Below are positions 1 through 8,791 of a stretch of DNA of 64,000 nucleotides, in pieces (position 1 is the stretch's first letter; each line of letters begins with the position of its first letter). The stretch is from assembly GCF_002155695.1 (NCBI RefSeq), contig NZ_MUYJ01000001.1, positions 248,001 to 312,000 on the forward strand, given 5' to 3'. Under the pieces are notes generated by a model. It was not told the origin of the DNA. It searched no databases and saw nothing but the letters and a program-made list of their open reading frames with translations. This DNA comes from Erythrobacter tepidarius. GTDB lineage: Bacteria; Pseudomonadota; Alphaproteobacteria; Sphingomonadales; Sphingomonadaceae. A program made the translations under genes and the position numbers.

Positions 1-1
1 G

Positions 2-862
2 AACTCGATCGCGCCGGTGTGGGACGGCAACGAAACCTGGCTGGTGCTGGGTGGGGGCGGGCTGTTTGCCGCCTTTCCGCTGGCCTATGCGGTAATCCTG
101 CCCGCGACCTATCCGCTGATCATCGCGATGCTGCTGGGTTTGGTGTTCCGCGGGGTCGCCTTCGAATATCGCTGGCGCGACCCTGCGCACCAGAAATTCT
201 GGGACATGGCCTTCACCGGCGGCTCGCTGGTCGCCGCGCTGGCCCAGGGGATGACGCTGGGGGCGCTGCTGCAAGGGATCGAGGTTTCGGGCCGCGCCTA
301 TGCCGGCAGCTGGTGGGACTGGCTCACGCCCTACACCCTGCTGACCGGCCTCGGCACGGTGGCGGGCTATGCCTTGCTGGGAGCAAGCTGGCTGATCTGG
401 AAGCTCGATGGGGCGGAACAGGCCCACGCGCGCAAGCTCGCGATCGGTTGGGGTGCGGCAACCATCGTGCTGATGGGTGCAGTCAGCCTCTACAACATCG
501 CCTTGAAGCCCGAATATGCCGAACGCTGGCTGTCCGCGCCGGAGATCTACTGGGTCGCCCCGGTGCCGATCGTCACCGCGATTGTCGCGCTGTCGATGCT
601 GCGCGCGATCCTCAAAGCGCGCAATTCCAAGCCATTCTGGCTCGGCATCGCGCTGTTCTTTCTCGGGATGAGCGGGCTGGGCGTGACGATCTGGCCCTAT
701 GCCGTGCCCGAAGCATTGACCATCTGGGACGCCGCCGCGCCCGAGCGCAGCCAGATCTTCATGTTGGTGGGCGTCGCGCTGACCATGCCGCTGATTATCG
801 CCTACACGGCCTGGGCCTACTGGGTGTTCCGCGGCAAGGTGGCCGATGAGGGGTATCACTGA
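2..862 (+). CDS. cydB: Cytochrome bd ubiquinol oxidase subunit II (5' truncated by window)
   Basis: Subunit II of the cytochrome bd-type quinol oxidase, an inner-membrane complex that oxidises ubiquinol and reduces O2 to water. The frame is open from base 2, so the N terminus lies outside the window; 286 codons remain. The visible start, [14 protein letters not shown], is the conserved CydB segment after the second helix. It is followed by FRGVAFEYR and about seven hydrophobic helices, as expected for CydB. The stop TGA (860-862) overlaps an ATG (862-864), so the downstream small ORFs appear translationally coupled. cydA should lie just upstream. Whether this is a true bd enzyme or the cyanide-insensitive CIO type cannot be decided from subunit II alone. 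Confidence 0.95.
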   Translation, partial: NSIAPVWDGNETWLVLGGGGLFAAFPLAYAVILPATYPLIIAMLLGLVFRGVAFEYRWRDPAHQKFWDMAFTGGSLVAALAQGMTLGALLQGIEVSGRAYAGSWWDWLTPYTLLTGLGTVAGYALLGASWLIWKLDGAEQAHARKLAIGWGAATIVLMGAVSLYNIALKPEYAERWLSAPEIYWVAPVPIVTAIVALSMLRAILKARNSKPFWLGIALFFLGMSGLGVTIWPYAVPEALTIWDAAAPERSQIFMLVGVALTMPLIIAYTAWAYWVFRGKVADEGYH

Positions 863-1005
863 TGTCCTCAAGCAGCGAAGCGTTAGGACAGAAAATACCT
901 TCCTCAAGCAGCGAAGCGTTAGGACAGAAAATACCTTCCTCAAGCAGCGAAGCGTTAGGACAGCAAATACCCTCCTCAAGCAGCGAAGCGGCAGGACGAA
1001 AATAA
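862..1005 (+). CDS. Repeat-encoded microprotein between cydB and DUF2474
   Basis: A 47-residue reading frame that consists almost entirely of a 12-residue repeat, [12 protein letters not shown], present three times with a shortened, diverged fourth copy ending [10 protein letters not shown]. Its ATG overlaps the cydB stop (TGATG) and its TAA (1003-1005) overlaps the next ATG (TAATG), so it sits exactly between two coupled genes. I recognise no family. The Leu TTA and Ile ATA codons in each unit are unusual for this GC-rich genome, which suggests recent expansion of a DNA repeat. It may be a real small protein, or only a ribosome path that keeps coupling to the downstream gene. Expression is unproven. 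Confidence 0.45.
   Translation: MSSSSEALGQKIPSSSSEALGQKIPSSSSEALGQQIPSSSSEAAGRK
865..1003 (+). repeat. 36-bp tandem repeat, 3.9 copies
   Basis: Direct repeats start at 865, 901, 937 and 973 with a constant period of 36 bp and no spacers. Copies 1 and 2 are identical, copy 3 differs at two bases, and copy 4 is diverged and shortened. Each unit can fold into an imperfect hairpin (TCCT/AGGA, AA/TT and GC/GC pairs around an AGCGAA loop, with one bulged base per side). A period divisible by three keeps two forward frames open. Confidence 0.9.
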
Positions 1006-1139
1006 TGCTTGCCCCGCCCGAGCAACCGCCCGAAGCGCCGCTGTGGCAACGCCTCCTGTGGATGGCAGGCATCTGGGCTGCGAGCGTGGCGGTGCTGGGC
1101 GCGGTCGCCTTTGTCCTCCGCCTGTGGATCGCCCCTTGA
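1005..1139 (+). CDS. DUF2474 family small subunit linked to bd oxidase
   Basis: A 44-residue single-pass membrane protein: a short Pro-rich N terminus, then [19 protein letters not shown] and a hydrophobic helix ending RLWIAP. It matches the DUF2474 pattern, a family of about 40 residues commonly found directly after cydB and comparable in size and position to CydX/CydZ-type accessory peptides. The ATG at 1005 overlaps the stop of the repeat ORF. The same frame is open back to an ATG at 846, so an N-terminally extended form carrying 12-residue repeats is possible in principle but less likely. It probably stabilises the oxidase in the inner membrane. Confidence 0.75.
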   Translation: MLAPPEQPPEAPLWQRLLWMAGIWAASVAVLGAVAFVLRLWIAP

Positions 1140-1483
1140 GCCGCGTGAAAGTCTGGTACGACGGGGGCTGCCCGCTGTGCCTGCGCGAGATCGCCCTGAT
1201 GCGGCGGCTCGATCGGCGCGGGCGCATTACCTTTGTCGATGTCGCGGCCGATGCCGACCCGTCCTGCCCTATCGACCGCGCCGAGCTGCTCGCGCGCTTC
1301 CATGCCGAGGAGGATGGCGTAATTCACGATGGCGCGGCGGCCTTTGCGGCAATGTGGCGCGCGATTCCCGTGCTGCGTCCGCTCGGCCTCGCTGCGCGCT
1401 CGCCTGGGGTGCTGCGGGTGCTGGAGGCGGCCTATGTGCGTTTCCTCGAACTGCGGCCGCGCCTGCAACGCCTGCTCGCCTGA
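1136..1483 (+). CDS. DCC-family (DUF393) thiol-disulfide oxidoreductase-like protein
   Basis: About 115 residues. Near the N terminus it carries [10 protein letters not shown], the Asp plus CxxC (DCC) signature of DUF393 proteins, which have a thioredoxin-like fold and putative thiol redox activity. No ATG is available. The TTG at 1136 overlaps the DUF2474 stop; the alternative GTG at 1145 places the motif at residues 4-12 and is equally plausible. It is the last gene of the apparent cydB operon. The substrate is unknown; a link to oxidase maturation or redox balance is only suggested by the location. Confidence 0.75.
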   Translation: MSRVKVWYDGGCPLCLREIALMRRLDRRGRITFVDVAADADPSCPIDRAELLARFHAEEDGVIHDGAAAFAAMWRAIPVLRPLGLAARSPGVLRVLEAAYVRFLELRPRLQRLLA

Positions 1484-1552
1484 AAAACCGCTTGCCCCGC
1501 TGCGCCTGATCGTCTGAATCCTTCCCGAAAACGACGGGAGAGACGACACGCC

Positions 1553-2719
1553 ATGACCTATTTCGGCGCGATGCAGAACGAGATCTACAATGCCGGTCTC
1601 AGGGGAATCCTGCCTACCTTCCCGGTCGATTTCGCCACGCTCGAAAGGCGCGCGCACGAGGCCTTGGGGCCGAGCCTCACCAACTATATCGCGGGCGGCT
1701 GCGGGGACGAGCACACGCAGGATCAGAACGCCGCCGCCTTTCACCATTGGGGCATGGTGCCGCGCATGATGGTCGATTGCAGCACGCGCGACCTGTCGAT
1801 CGAGCTGTTCGGCGACACCTATCCCACACCGCTGTTCATGGCCCCGATCGGCCTCAATGGCGAAGCCTCGCAGGACCGCCACGGCGACATCGCCGCCGCG
1901 CGGGCCTCGGCGCTGACGGGGGTGCCGTTCTGCGCCTCTACCCTTGCCAATGATCCGCTGGAGGACGTGAAGGCGGCTTGCGGGGACACGCCTGCGTGGT
2001 TCCAGCTCTACACCCCGAAGAACCGCGAGCTTGCCACCAGCCTCATTCGCCGGGCCGAGGCGGCAGGCTACAAGGCGCTGGTGGTGACGCTCGACACCTG
2101 GGTGACGGGCTGGCGGCCGCGTGACCTCAACGCCTCGAATTTCCCGCAGCTGCGCGGCAAGGTGTTGCAGAACTATTTCTGCGATCCCGTCTTCCGCGCG
2201 CTGCTGGCCAAGCCGCCGGAGGAGGATCCCGCGGCGGCGATCTTCACCTGGGCCGCGACCTTTGGCGAGGTGCTCACCTGGGACGACATGGCGTGGTTCA
2301 AATCGGTGACCAAGCTGCCGATTGTCCTCAAGGGCATCTGCCATCCCGATGACGCGCGCCGCGCGGTCGATTGCGGGGCGGATGCGATCTATTGCTCCAA
2401 CCATGGCGGGCGGCAGGCCAATGGCGGGATTGCCGCCATCGACCTGCTGGAGGAGGTGGTGAAGGCATCGGGCGATACGCCCGTCCTGTTTGACAGCGGG
2501 ATCCGTTCCGGCACCGATGCTGTCAAGGCGTTGGCGATGGGTGCACGCGCGGTGGGGGTGGGGCGGCCCTATACCTACGGCCTCGCGCTGGGCGGGGCGG
2601 AAGGCGCGGCCTGGGTGTTAAGATCGATCCTCGCCGAGGCCGATCTGCTGATGGCGGTTAACGGTTATCCGACCCTTGCCGCTGTGCGCGCTGCCGGGGT
2701 GCGCCGAACCGATCGCTGA
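1553..2719 (+). CDS. FMN-dependent alpha-hydroxy acid oxidase, lactate 2-monooxygenase-like
   Basis: 388 residues, a TIM-barrel flavoprotein of the alpha-hydroxy acid oxidase family. SNHGGRQ carries the catalytic His at residue 284, and LFDSGIRSGTDAVKALAMGA is the FMN phosphate-binding segment. QANGGIAAIDLLEEVVKASGDTPV after the active site, the N-terminal form and the total length resemble mycobacterial lactate 2-monooxygenase (about 394 residues) more than glycolate oxidase or LldD. The likely reaction is oxidation of L-lactate or another short 2-hydroxy acid; the monooxygenase versus oxidase outcome cannot be read from sequence. It stands alone between the cyd operon and a convergent aldehyde dehydrogenase, with an AGAG-rich stretch just before the start. 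Confidence 0.85.
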   Translation: MTYFGAMQNEIYNAGLRGILPTFPVDFATLERRAHEALGPSLTNYIAGGCGDEHTQDQNAAAFHHWGMVPRMMVDCSTRDLSIELFGDTYPTPLFMAPIGLNGEASQDRHGDIAAARASALTGVPFCASTLANDPLEDVKAACGDTPAWFQLYTPKNRELATSLIRRAEAAGYKALVVTLDTWVTGWRPRDLNASNFPQLRGKVLQNYFCDPVFRALLAKPPEEDPAAAIFTWAATFGEVLTWDDMAWFKSVTKLPIVLKGICHPDDARRAVDCGADAIYCSNHGGRQANGGIAAIDLLEEVVKASGDTPVLFDSGIRSGTDAVKALAMGARAVGVGRPYTYGLALGGAEGAAWVLRSILAEADLLMAVNGYPTLAAVRAAGVRRTDR

Positions 2720-2792
2720 GCCGGAGAGAAGCGCTCGCGTTAACCAAATTCGCTCTAGGTTTTCCACAGATTTGTTGCTAATTTTCGGCATA

Positions 2793-2807
2793 GAACAGCA
2801 AGCGAAT
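2793..2807 (+). promoter_or_regulatory. Possible LexA (SOS) box, one mismatch
   Basis: GAAC-N7-GAAT, against the alphaproteobacterial SOS box GAACN7GAAC (the complement of GTTCN7GTTC). It lies 15 bp before the ATG of the small ORF at 2822. A single near-match of eight defined bases is weak evidence. Confidence 0.25.
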
Positions 2808-2821
2808 CGGGGACGCGATCC

Positions 2822-2977
2822 ATGGCACGACCGACAATCTGGTCCAGCGGGCCAGATCCCTTGCGCCGCACTTTCTGCCTTCAGGACGAATTCACGCGCC
2901 GCGCGCGCTATGGCCGAATCCGGCCGATGGACAGCCAGCATTCGCTGCTCAAGCGGATCGCGCGCCTGATCCCGTGA
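2822..2977 (+). CDS. Small basic hypothetical protein (51 aa)
   Basis: A 51-residue ORF, MARPTIWSSGPDPLRR to LLKRIARLIP, rich in Arg, with no signal peptide or membrane helix. No family is recognised. It occupies the gap between the oxidase and the convergent aldehyde dehydrogenase, and the upstream DNA (2750-2815) is more AT-rich than the surroundings, as a promoter would be. The LexA-like sequence immediately upstream raises the possibility of damage-inducible expression. No strong ribosome binding site is visible, so the gene call is tentative. Confidence 0.4.
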   Translation: MARPTIWSSGPDPLRRTFCLQDEFTRRARYGRIRPMDSQHSLLKRIARLIP

Positions 2978-2996
2978 CAAGGCGGGGCAAGGCGGA

Positions 2997-4448
2997 TCAG
3001 CCGCCCGCCTTGGCCAGCATCACCAGCTTGGTATCGGTGAAGGCAAGGTAGCCTTCCTCGCCGCCTTCCGATCCGAAGCCGCTGTCGCCGATCCCGCCGA
3101 AGGGGGTTTCGGGCGACGACACGATCAACTGGTTGATGCCCACCATTCCGGCGCGTAGCGCGCGAGCGAGATAATGCGCCTCGTCGAGATCGGCGGAGAA
3201 GGCATAGGCGGCAAGGCCGTAGCGCAGCGAATTGGCAATCCGCACGGCATCCTCGATCGTGTCGTAGGGCACGATGGCAGCGATCGGCCCGAAGGGTTCT
3301 TCGGTCATCACGCGGCTGTCGGCGGCGGGATTGGCGATGACGGTGGGCTGGAAGAAGAAGCCGTTGCCGGCAATCGCGCTGCCACCGGTCACCACCTCGC
3401 CGCGGTTGCCTCCGGCATCGGCGACCAGCGCTTCCATAGCCGCGATCCGGCGGGCGTGCGCGAGCGGGCCCATGTCGACGCTTTCATCCACGCCCGGATC
3501 GCCGACCTTGAGCTTGCCGGCGCGCGCCGCGAATTCGGCAAGGAAGCGATCGTAGATCGTCTTGTCGACGAGGAAGCGTGTGGGCGAGACGCAGACCTGG
3601 CCGGCATTGCGGAACTTGGTTGCCGCGCACATCGCCACCGCGCGTTCGAGATCGGCATGTTTGCTGACGATTACCGGGGCATGACCACCCAATTCCGGAG
3701 TGAAGCGCTTCATGTGCCGTGCGGCCAGCGCGCCGAGATGCTTGCCGACCGCGGTCGATCCGGTGAAGCTGACCTTGCGGGTCGCGCTGGAGGTGATCAG
3801 GTGCTCGGAAACCGGACCGGGATCGCCGTAAACGAGGTTCAGCACGCCTGCTGGCACGCCTGCATCGACGAAGCATTCCACCAGCAGCTGGGCCGAGGCG
3901 GGAGTGTTCTCGGCCGGCTTGAGGATCGCGGTGCAGCCCGCGGCCAGCGCGCCGGCGATTTTCTTGGCGGGCAGATTGATCGGGAAGTTCCACGGGGTGA
4001 GCAACACCGCCGGGCCGACCGGCTCGTGCGTTACCATCTGCACGTGCAGCAGGTTGCCCCGGGCGGGGATGAGGCGACCTCCCTTGCGCTTGGCTTCCTC
4101 GCCGAGAAAGTCGATCACATCGGCCGAACCGGTGATCTCGCCAATGCCCTGCGCGCGGGGCTTGCCCATTTCGGCGGTGACGACACTGGCGATGGCGGGG
4201 GTGCGCTGGCGCAACAGATCGGCGGCACGGCGCAGGATCGCGTGGCGTTCGGCACCCGAAGTGCGGCTCCATGCAGCAAAGGCATCCTCAGCCGCTTTGA
4301 GCGCGGCATCGAGCTGGGCGGGGGAGGCCTTGGGACAATGACCGATAACCGCGCCGGTTGCCGGGTTCACCACCGGCATTTCCCCTGCTTCGCCGGTCTC
4401 CACCCATGCGCCGGCGATGAACATTCTGACGGTGGGGTAGGCAGTCAC
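2997..4448 (-). CDS. NAD(P)+-dependent aldehyde dehydrogenase, succinate-semialdehyde dehydrogenase-like
   Basis: 483 residues, full length for the ALDH superfamily. Visible features are TPWNFP (residues 151-156, cofactor and oxyanion region), KPAENTP (177-183), FTGSTAVG (nucleotide binding), catalytic Glu252 in PELGG, catalytic Cys286 in NAGQVCVSP, and EEPFGP near the C terminus. The overall pattern is that of GabD-type succinate-semialdehyde dehydrogenases, which send GABA carbon into the TCA cycle as succinate; other semialdehydes are possible. It is divergent from alanine dehydrogenase across a 95-bp region carrying a symmetric operator-like sequence, so both genes may answer to an amino-acid-sensing regulator. 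Confidence 0.85.
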   Translation of the reverse strand: MTAYPTVRMFIAGAWVETGEAGEMPVVNPATGAVIGHCPKASPAQLDAALKAAEDAFAAWSRTSGAERHAILRRAADLLRQRTPAIASVVTAEMGKPRAQGIGEITGSADVIDFLGEEAKRKGGRLIPARGNLLHVQMVTHEPVGPAVLLTPWNFPINLPAKKIAGALAAGCTAILKPAENTPASAQLLVECFVDAGVPAGVLNLVYGDPGPVSEHLITSSATRKVSFTGSTAVGKHLGALAARHMKRFTPELGGHAPVIVSKHADLERAVAMCAATKFRNAGQVCVSPTRFLVDKTIYDRFLAEFAARAGKLKVGDPGVDESVDMGPLAHARRIAAMEALVADAGGNRGEVVTGGSAIAGNGFFFQPTVIANPAADSRVMTEEPFGPIAAIVPYDTIEDAVRIANSLRYGLAAYAFSADLDEAHYLARALRAGMVGINQLIVSSPETPFGGIGDSGFGSEGGEEGYLAFTDTKLVMLAKAGG

Positions 4449-4476
4449 AGGCAGGCTCCTTGATCCGATTCGACCT

Positions 4477-4503
4477 TGCGCAAACTTGAAATTTTATTGC
4501 GCA
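4477..4503. promoter_or_regulatory. Operator-like inverted repeat between aldehyde dehydrogenase and ald
   Basis: A perfect 7-bp inverted repeat, TGCGCAA (4477-4483) and TTGCGCA (4497-4503), separated by 13 AT-rich bases. The left half sits inside the palindrome TTGCGCAA. An AT-rich centre flanked by symmetric arms in the promoter of an alanine dehydrogenase gene fits an Lrp/AsnC-type regulator (such as AldR), but the regulator is not in the window. Confidence 0.45.
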
Positions 4504-4543
4504 TTCGTTAGCGATATTTCCCCGTCATCGCGAGGAGAGAATT

Positions 4544-5632
4544 ATGCTTGTCGGCGTTCCCAAGGAAATCAAGCCGAGCGAGTTCCGTGTCGGCCTCACA
4601 CCCGAAGCCGTGCGCGAATATGTCGCCGCCGGGCATCGCGTGATCGTCGAGACCGGGGCGGGCCTCGGGATCGACAAGAACGATGATGTTTACCGCAAGG
4701 CCGGGGCCGAGGTGGTGGATACCGCCGAAGAAGTTTTCGCGCGGGCCGAGATGGTGGTCAAGGTCAAGGAACCGCAGCCCAGCGAATGGGTGCAGCTGCG
4801 CGAAGGCCAGATTCTCTTCACTTACCTTCATCTTGCGCCCGATCCCGAGCAGGCGAAAGGGCTGATGGCTTCGGGCGTTTCGGCAGTCGCTTACGAGACC
4901 GTGACTGGCCCGGCTGGTGGCTTGCCCTTGCTGGCGCCGATGAGCGAGGTGGCCGGCCGTCTCGCGATCGAAGCGGGGGCGCTGGCGCTGCGCGCCAGCA
5001 CCGGCGGGCGCGGAACCCTGATGGGCGGGGTGCCCGGCGTGCTGCCCGCGCGCGTCGTGATCCTTGGTGGCGGCGTGGTCGGCACGCAGGCGGCGCGTAT
5101 GGCGGTGGGGCTGGGGGCCAGCGTCGAGATCTTCGACCGCTCGCTGCCGCGCCTGCGCCAATTGGACGAAATGTTCCAGGGCCGCGCGATCACCCGCTTT
5201 TCCACCGCAGGCACGATCGAGCAGGCGGTCAGCCAGGCCGATGTCGTGATCGGCGCGGTGCTGATTCCCGGAGCGAGCGCGCCGCACCTTGTCACCCGCG
5301 CGATGCTGTCCGAGATGAAGCGCCGCGCGGTGCTGGTCGATGTCGCGATCGATCAGGGCGGGTGCTTCGAGACCTCGCACCCCACCACCCATGAGAACCC
5401 GACCTACGAGGTTGACGGGATCATCCACTACTGCGTCGCCAATATGCCCGGTGCGGTGCCGCTGACGAGCTCCTATGCGCTCAACAATGCGACCCTGCCT
5501 TTCGGCCTAGCGCTGGCGAGCAAGGGGCTGAAGGCCTGTGAGGACGACCCGCATCTCGCCCCTGGCCTCAACGTGCATCAAGGGCGGATCGTCAATCCGG
5601 CGGTGGCTCAGAGCCTCGGTTTCAGTTCGTGA
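4544..5632 (+). CDS. ald: Alanine dehydrogenase
   Basis: 362 residues. Catalyses reversible NAD+-dependent oxidative deamination of L-alanine to pyruvate and ammonium. The N-terminal [20 protein letters not shown] is the AlaDH/PNT signature. Lys75 (KVKEP) and His96 (FTYLHLAP) fall at the same numbers as the catalytic residues of the Mycobacterium tuberculosis enzyme. [10 protein letters not shown] (175-184) is the NAD-binding loop. The length and single-chain form separate it from transhydrogenase PntA. A GAGGAGAG ribosome binding site lies about 6 bp before the ATG. It is monocistronic, divergent from the aldehyde dehydrogenase, and ends right beside a parS-like site. Confidence 0.95.
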   Translation: MLVGVPKEIKPSEFRVGLTPEAVREYVAAGHRVIVETGAGLGIDKNDDVYRKAGAEVVDTAEEVFARAEMVVKVKEPQPSEWVQLREGQILFTYLHLAPDPEQAKGLMASGVSAVAYETVTGPAGGLPLLAPMSEVAGRLAIEAGALALRASTGGRGTLMGGVPGVLPARVVILGGGVVGTQAARMAVGLGASVEIFDRSLPRLRQLDEMFQGRAITRFSTAGTIEQAVSQADVVIGAVLIPGASAPHLVTRAMLSEMKRRAVLVDVAIDQGGCFETSHPTTHENPTYEVDGIIHYCVANMPGAVPLTSSYALNNATLPFGLALASKGLKACEDDPHLAPGLNVHQGRIVNPAVAQSLGFSS

Positions 5633-5634
5633 AA

Positions 5635-5650
5635 TGTTCCACGTGAAACA
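5635..5650. other. parS: Candidate parS centromere site
   Basis: The 16-mer TGTTCCACGTGAAACA fits TGTTNCACGTGAAACA, the ParB-binding parS consensus defined in Bacillus subtilis and closely followed in Caulobacter. The symmetry extends to AATGTT...AACATT. It starts two bases after the ald stop codon, in a 94-bp gap. Such sites are rare and usually origin-proximal. Confidence 0.7.
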
Positions 5651-5726
5651 TTGGCCCGGATCGTGCGCGCCCTGCGCGATGGGGATGGCCCGGCAATGAT
5701 CCGGCAATGCAGCCGCCATGACCTGG

Positions 5727-6737
5727 CTATGCCGCCACCACCCGCTGCTCGATCGCGCCGAAGATCGAGTGGTTGTGCGCATCGCGCATCTCGATCCGCA
5801 CCGTGTCGCCTGCCTGCATGAACGGGGTCTTGGGCGCGCCGTCGCGGATGGTCTCGATCATGCGGATTTCGGCGATGCAGGAATAGCCCGCGCCGCCCTC
5901 TGCCACCGGCTTGCCCGGCCCGCCATCGGCGCCCTTGTTCGAGACCGTGCCAGTGCCGATGATCGTGCCCGCGGCAAGGTTGCGGGTCTTGGCCGCGTGG
6001 GCGATCAGCTGGGCAAGGTTGAAGGTCGCATCCACCCCGGCATTGGCCCGGCCGAAGGGCTTGCCGTTCAGATCCACCATCAGCGGCAGGTGGATCAGTG
6101 AGTCAGCCCAGGCATCGCCCAGCGCGTCCGGTGTCACCGCCACCGGCGAAAAGGCGCTGGCCGGCTTGGACTGGAAGAAGCCGAAGCCCTTTTCCAGCTC
6201 GGCCGGGATCAGCCCGCGCAAGGAAACGTCGTTGACCAGCATCAGCAGCTTGATGTGCCCAGCCGCTTCTTCGGCCGAAACGCCCATCGGTACGTCATCG
6301 GTGATGCAGGCGATTTCGCCTTCCATGTCGCAGCCCCAGGCCGGATCGCCGAGCGGAATGTCCTGTCGCGGGCGCAGGAACGAGTCCGACCCGCCCTGAT
6401 AAATCAGCGGATCGTGGTAGAAGCTCTCGGGCACCTTCGCCCCGCGCGCGGCCCGTACCAGTTCGACATGGTTGATATAGGCGCTGCCGTCGGCCCATTG
6501 ATAGGCGCGCGGCAGCGGCGAATGGGCCTGACGTTCGTGGAAGCGCTCGCAGGGCACCGCCTCGTGCTCGACATCGCGGGCGAGGACTTCGAGCTCGGGC
6601 GCGACCCGCTCCCAATTGTCGAGCGCATATTGCAGTGTCGGCGCGATGTAGCCGGCCGCGCAGCAGCGGGTGAGGTCTTTCGACACCACCACCAGCTTGC
6701 CGTCGCGGGTGCCGTTATCGAGAGTCGCGAGCTTCAT
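5727..6737 (-). CDS. Fumarylacetoacetate hydrolase family protein
   Basis: 336 residues. Predicted to hydrolyse fumarylacetoacetate to fumarate and acetoacetate, the last step of the homogentisate (tyrosine/phenylalanine) pathway. The catalytic FAH fold is visible in WGCDMEGEIACI (metal-binding acidic residues), VNDVSLRGLIPAE, FQSKPASAFSP and GTGTVSNKGADGG. It is nearer to the bacterial two-domain form than to the longer animal enzyme. The start overlaps the maiA stop by 4 bp (ATGA), so the two consecutive pathway enzymes are translationally coupled. Homogentisate dioxygenase is not in the window. Confidence 0.88.
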   Translation of the reverse strand: MKLATLDNGTRDGKLVVVSKDLTRCCAAGYIAPTLQYALDNWERVAPELEVLARDVEHEAVPCERFHERQAHSPLPRAYQWADGSAYINHVELVRAARGAKVPESFYHDPLIYQGGSDSFLRPRQDIPLGDPAWGCDMEGEIACITDDVPMGVSAEEAAGHIKLLMLVNDVSLRGLIPAELEKGFGFFQSKPASAFSPVAVTPDALGDAWADSLIHLPLMVDLNGKPFGRANAGVDATFNLAQLIAHAAKTRNLAAGTIIGTGTVSNKGADGGPGKPVAEGGAGYSCIAEIRMIETIRDGAPKTPFMQAGDTVRIEMRDAHNHSIFGAIEQRVVAA

Positions 6738-7384
6738 CTCTGGTCCCTTTCCGGGCTGTCCACTTGGTGATCGGGGTGCGCCGCCGCGAAGGCGGGCAGC
6801 GCGAGGCAGGCGGCTTCGATGCGGGTCATGTGGGGGCTGGCCGACAAATCGTAGTGGAACCGCCGGGCATTGGCGAGCTGCGGGATCAGCACGATCTCGA
6901 ACAGTCCGGGTGCGTCGCCGTGGAGGAAATCGCCGGTTCCCAGCGCCCGCAGCCGCGCCTCGACCGGATCGAGCGTGCGCTTCAGCCAGGTGCGATACCA
7001 GATGTCGATTTCATCCTGACTATGGCCGAGAGTGTCCTTGAGATATCTGAGCACCGGCAGGTTATTGACCGCGTGGATCTCGGTAGCGATGGCATAGGCC
7101 AGTTCGCGCACCGTATAGCGCGCTTCGATGTCCTGCGGGAGAAAGGGCGGGTTCGGATAGGCCTCGTCGAGCCACTCCAGCAGCGCCATCGATTGCGCCC
7201 GGTCACGCCCGTCCGCCTCCAGCATCGGCAGCGAGCCGAAGGGATTGCGGGCGGTGAAGGCCGCGTCCTTGTTTTCCCCGGTCACCAGATTGACCGGCAC
7301 GTTCTCGACGGGCAGGCCCTTGAGGTTGAGCGCAATGCGCAAACGGTAGGAAGTCGACGAACGGAAATAGCCGTAGAGTTTCAT
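6734..7384 (-). CDS. maiA: Maleylacetoacetate isomerase (GST zeta family)
   Basis: 216 residues. A glutathione-dependent isomerase converting maleylacetoacetate to fumarylacetoacetate. MKLYGYFRSSTSYRLRIALNLKGL is typical of the zeta-class GST N terminus, with SSTSYR as the active-site Ser motif; NPFGSLPMLE and AQSMALLEWLDE are thioredoxin-fold glutathione-binding segments, followed by the all-helical C-terminal domain. The start at 7384 gives the canonical N terminus; an ATG nine bases upstream (7393) adds Met-Ser-Thr. Coupled to the hydrolase gene downstream. An inverted-repeat element separates it from gcdH. Confidence 0.92.
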   Translation of the reverse strand: MKLYGYFRSSTSYRLRIALNLKGLPVENVPVNLVTGENKDAAFTARNPFGSLPMLEADGRDRAQSMALLEWLDEAYPNPPFLPQDIEARYTVRELAYAIATEIHAVNNLPVLRYLKDTLGHSQDEIDIWYRTWLKRTLDPVEARLRALGTGDFLHGDAPGLFEIVLIPQLANARRFHYDLSASPHMTRIEAACLALPAFAAAHPDHQVDSPERDQR

Positions 7385-7399
7385 GGTGCTCATGTCTTC

Positions 7400-7497
7400 G
7401 TCATTGCGAGCGGCGCAGCCGCACGGCAATCCATGGCCTGGCCGGTTCGGCAAACGCAGTCCATGGATTGCTTGGTCGCTATGCTCCTCGCAATGAG
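7400..7497. repeat. Intergenic inverted-repeat element (palindromic, MITE/REP-like)
   Basis: The left arm (7401-7435) begins TCATTGCGAG and ends CAATCCATGG. The right arm (7461-7496) begins CCATGGATTG and ends CTCGCAATGA, its imperfect reverse complement, with about 25 bp between. The element fills almost the whole gcdH-maiA gap. Elements starting CGTCATTGCGAG and ending near GCAATCCATGG are a familiar dispersed intergenic repeat in Sphingomonadales. Transcribed, it would form a long hairpin. Confidence 0.8.
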
Positions 7498-7508
7498 GAT
7501 GCCCTGCA

Positions 7509-8726
<1,218 letters not shown>

Positions 8727-8791
8727 GGCGTTGCTCCTCGCGTCTTTGGTTGCCTGTCGCCTTCGCAGGCTTGGCCGGCCAGAGCAAGGGC

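Noticed and set aside
865..1003. CRISPR array
   Set aside because: Repeats are head-to-tail with no spacers and only about four units; no cas gene nearby.
846..1139. DUF2474 protein extended N-terminally through the repeats (frame from 846)
   Set aside because: The frame is open, but its ATG lies inside cydB, and the canonical start at 1005 overlaps the previous stop, giving the usual family length.
2997..4448. AstD (succinylglutamate semialdehyde dehydrogenase)
   Set aside because: The family pattern fits succinate-semialdehyde dehydrogenase better, and the gene is nearly 50 kb from astA/astB.
4523..4537. Fragment of the 7400 intergenic element (CGTCATCGCGAGGAG)
   Set aside because: Only about 15 bases match, with one mismatch, and they include the ald ribosome binding site; chance similarity is more likely.
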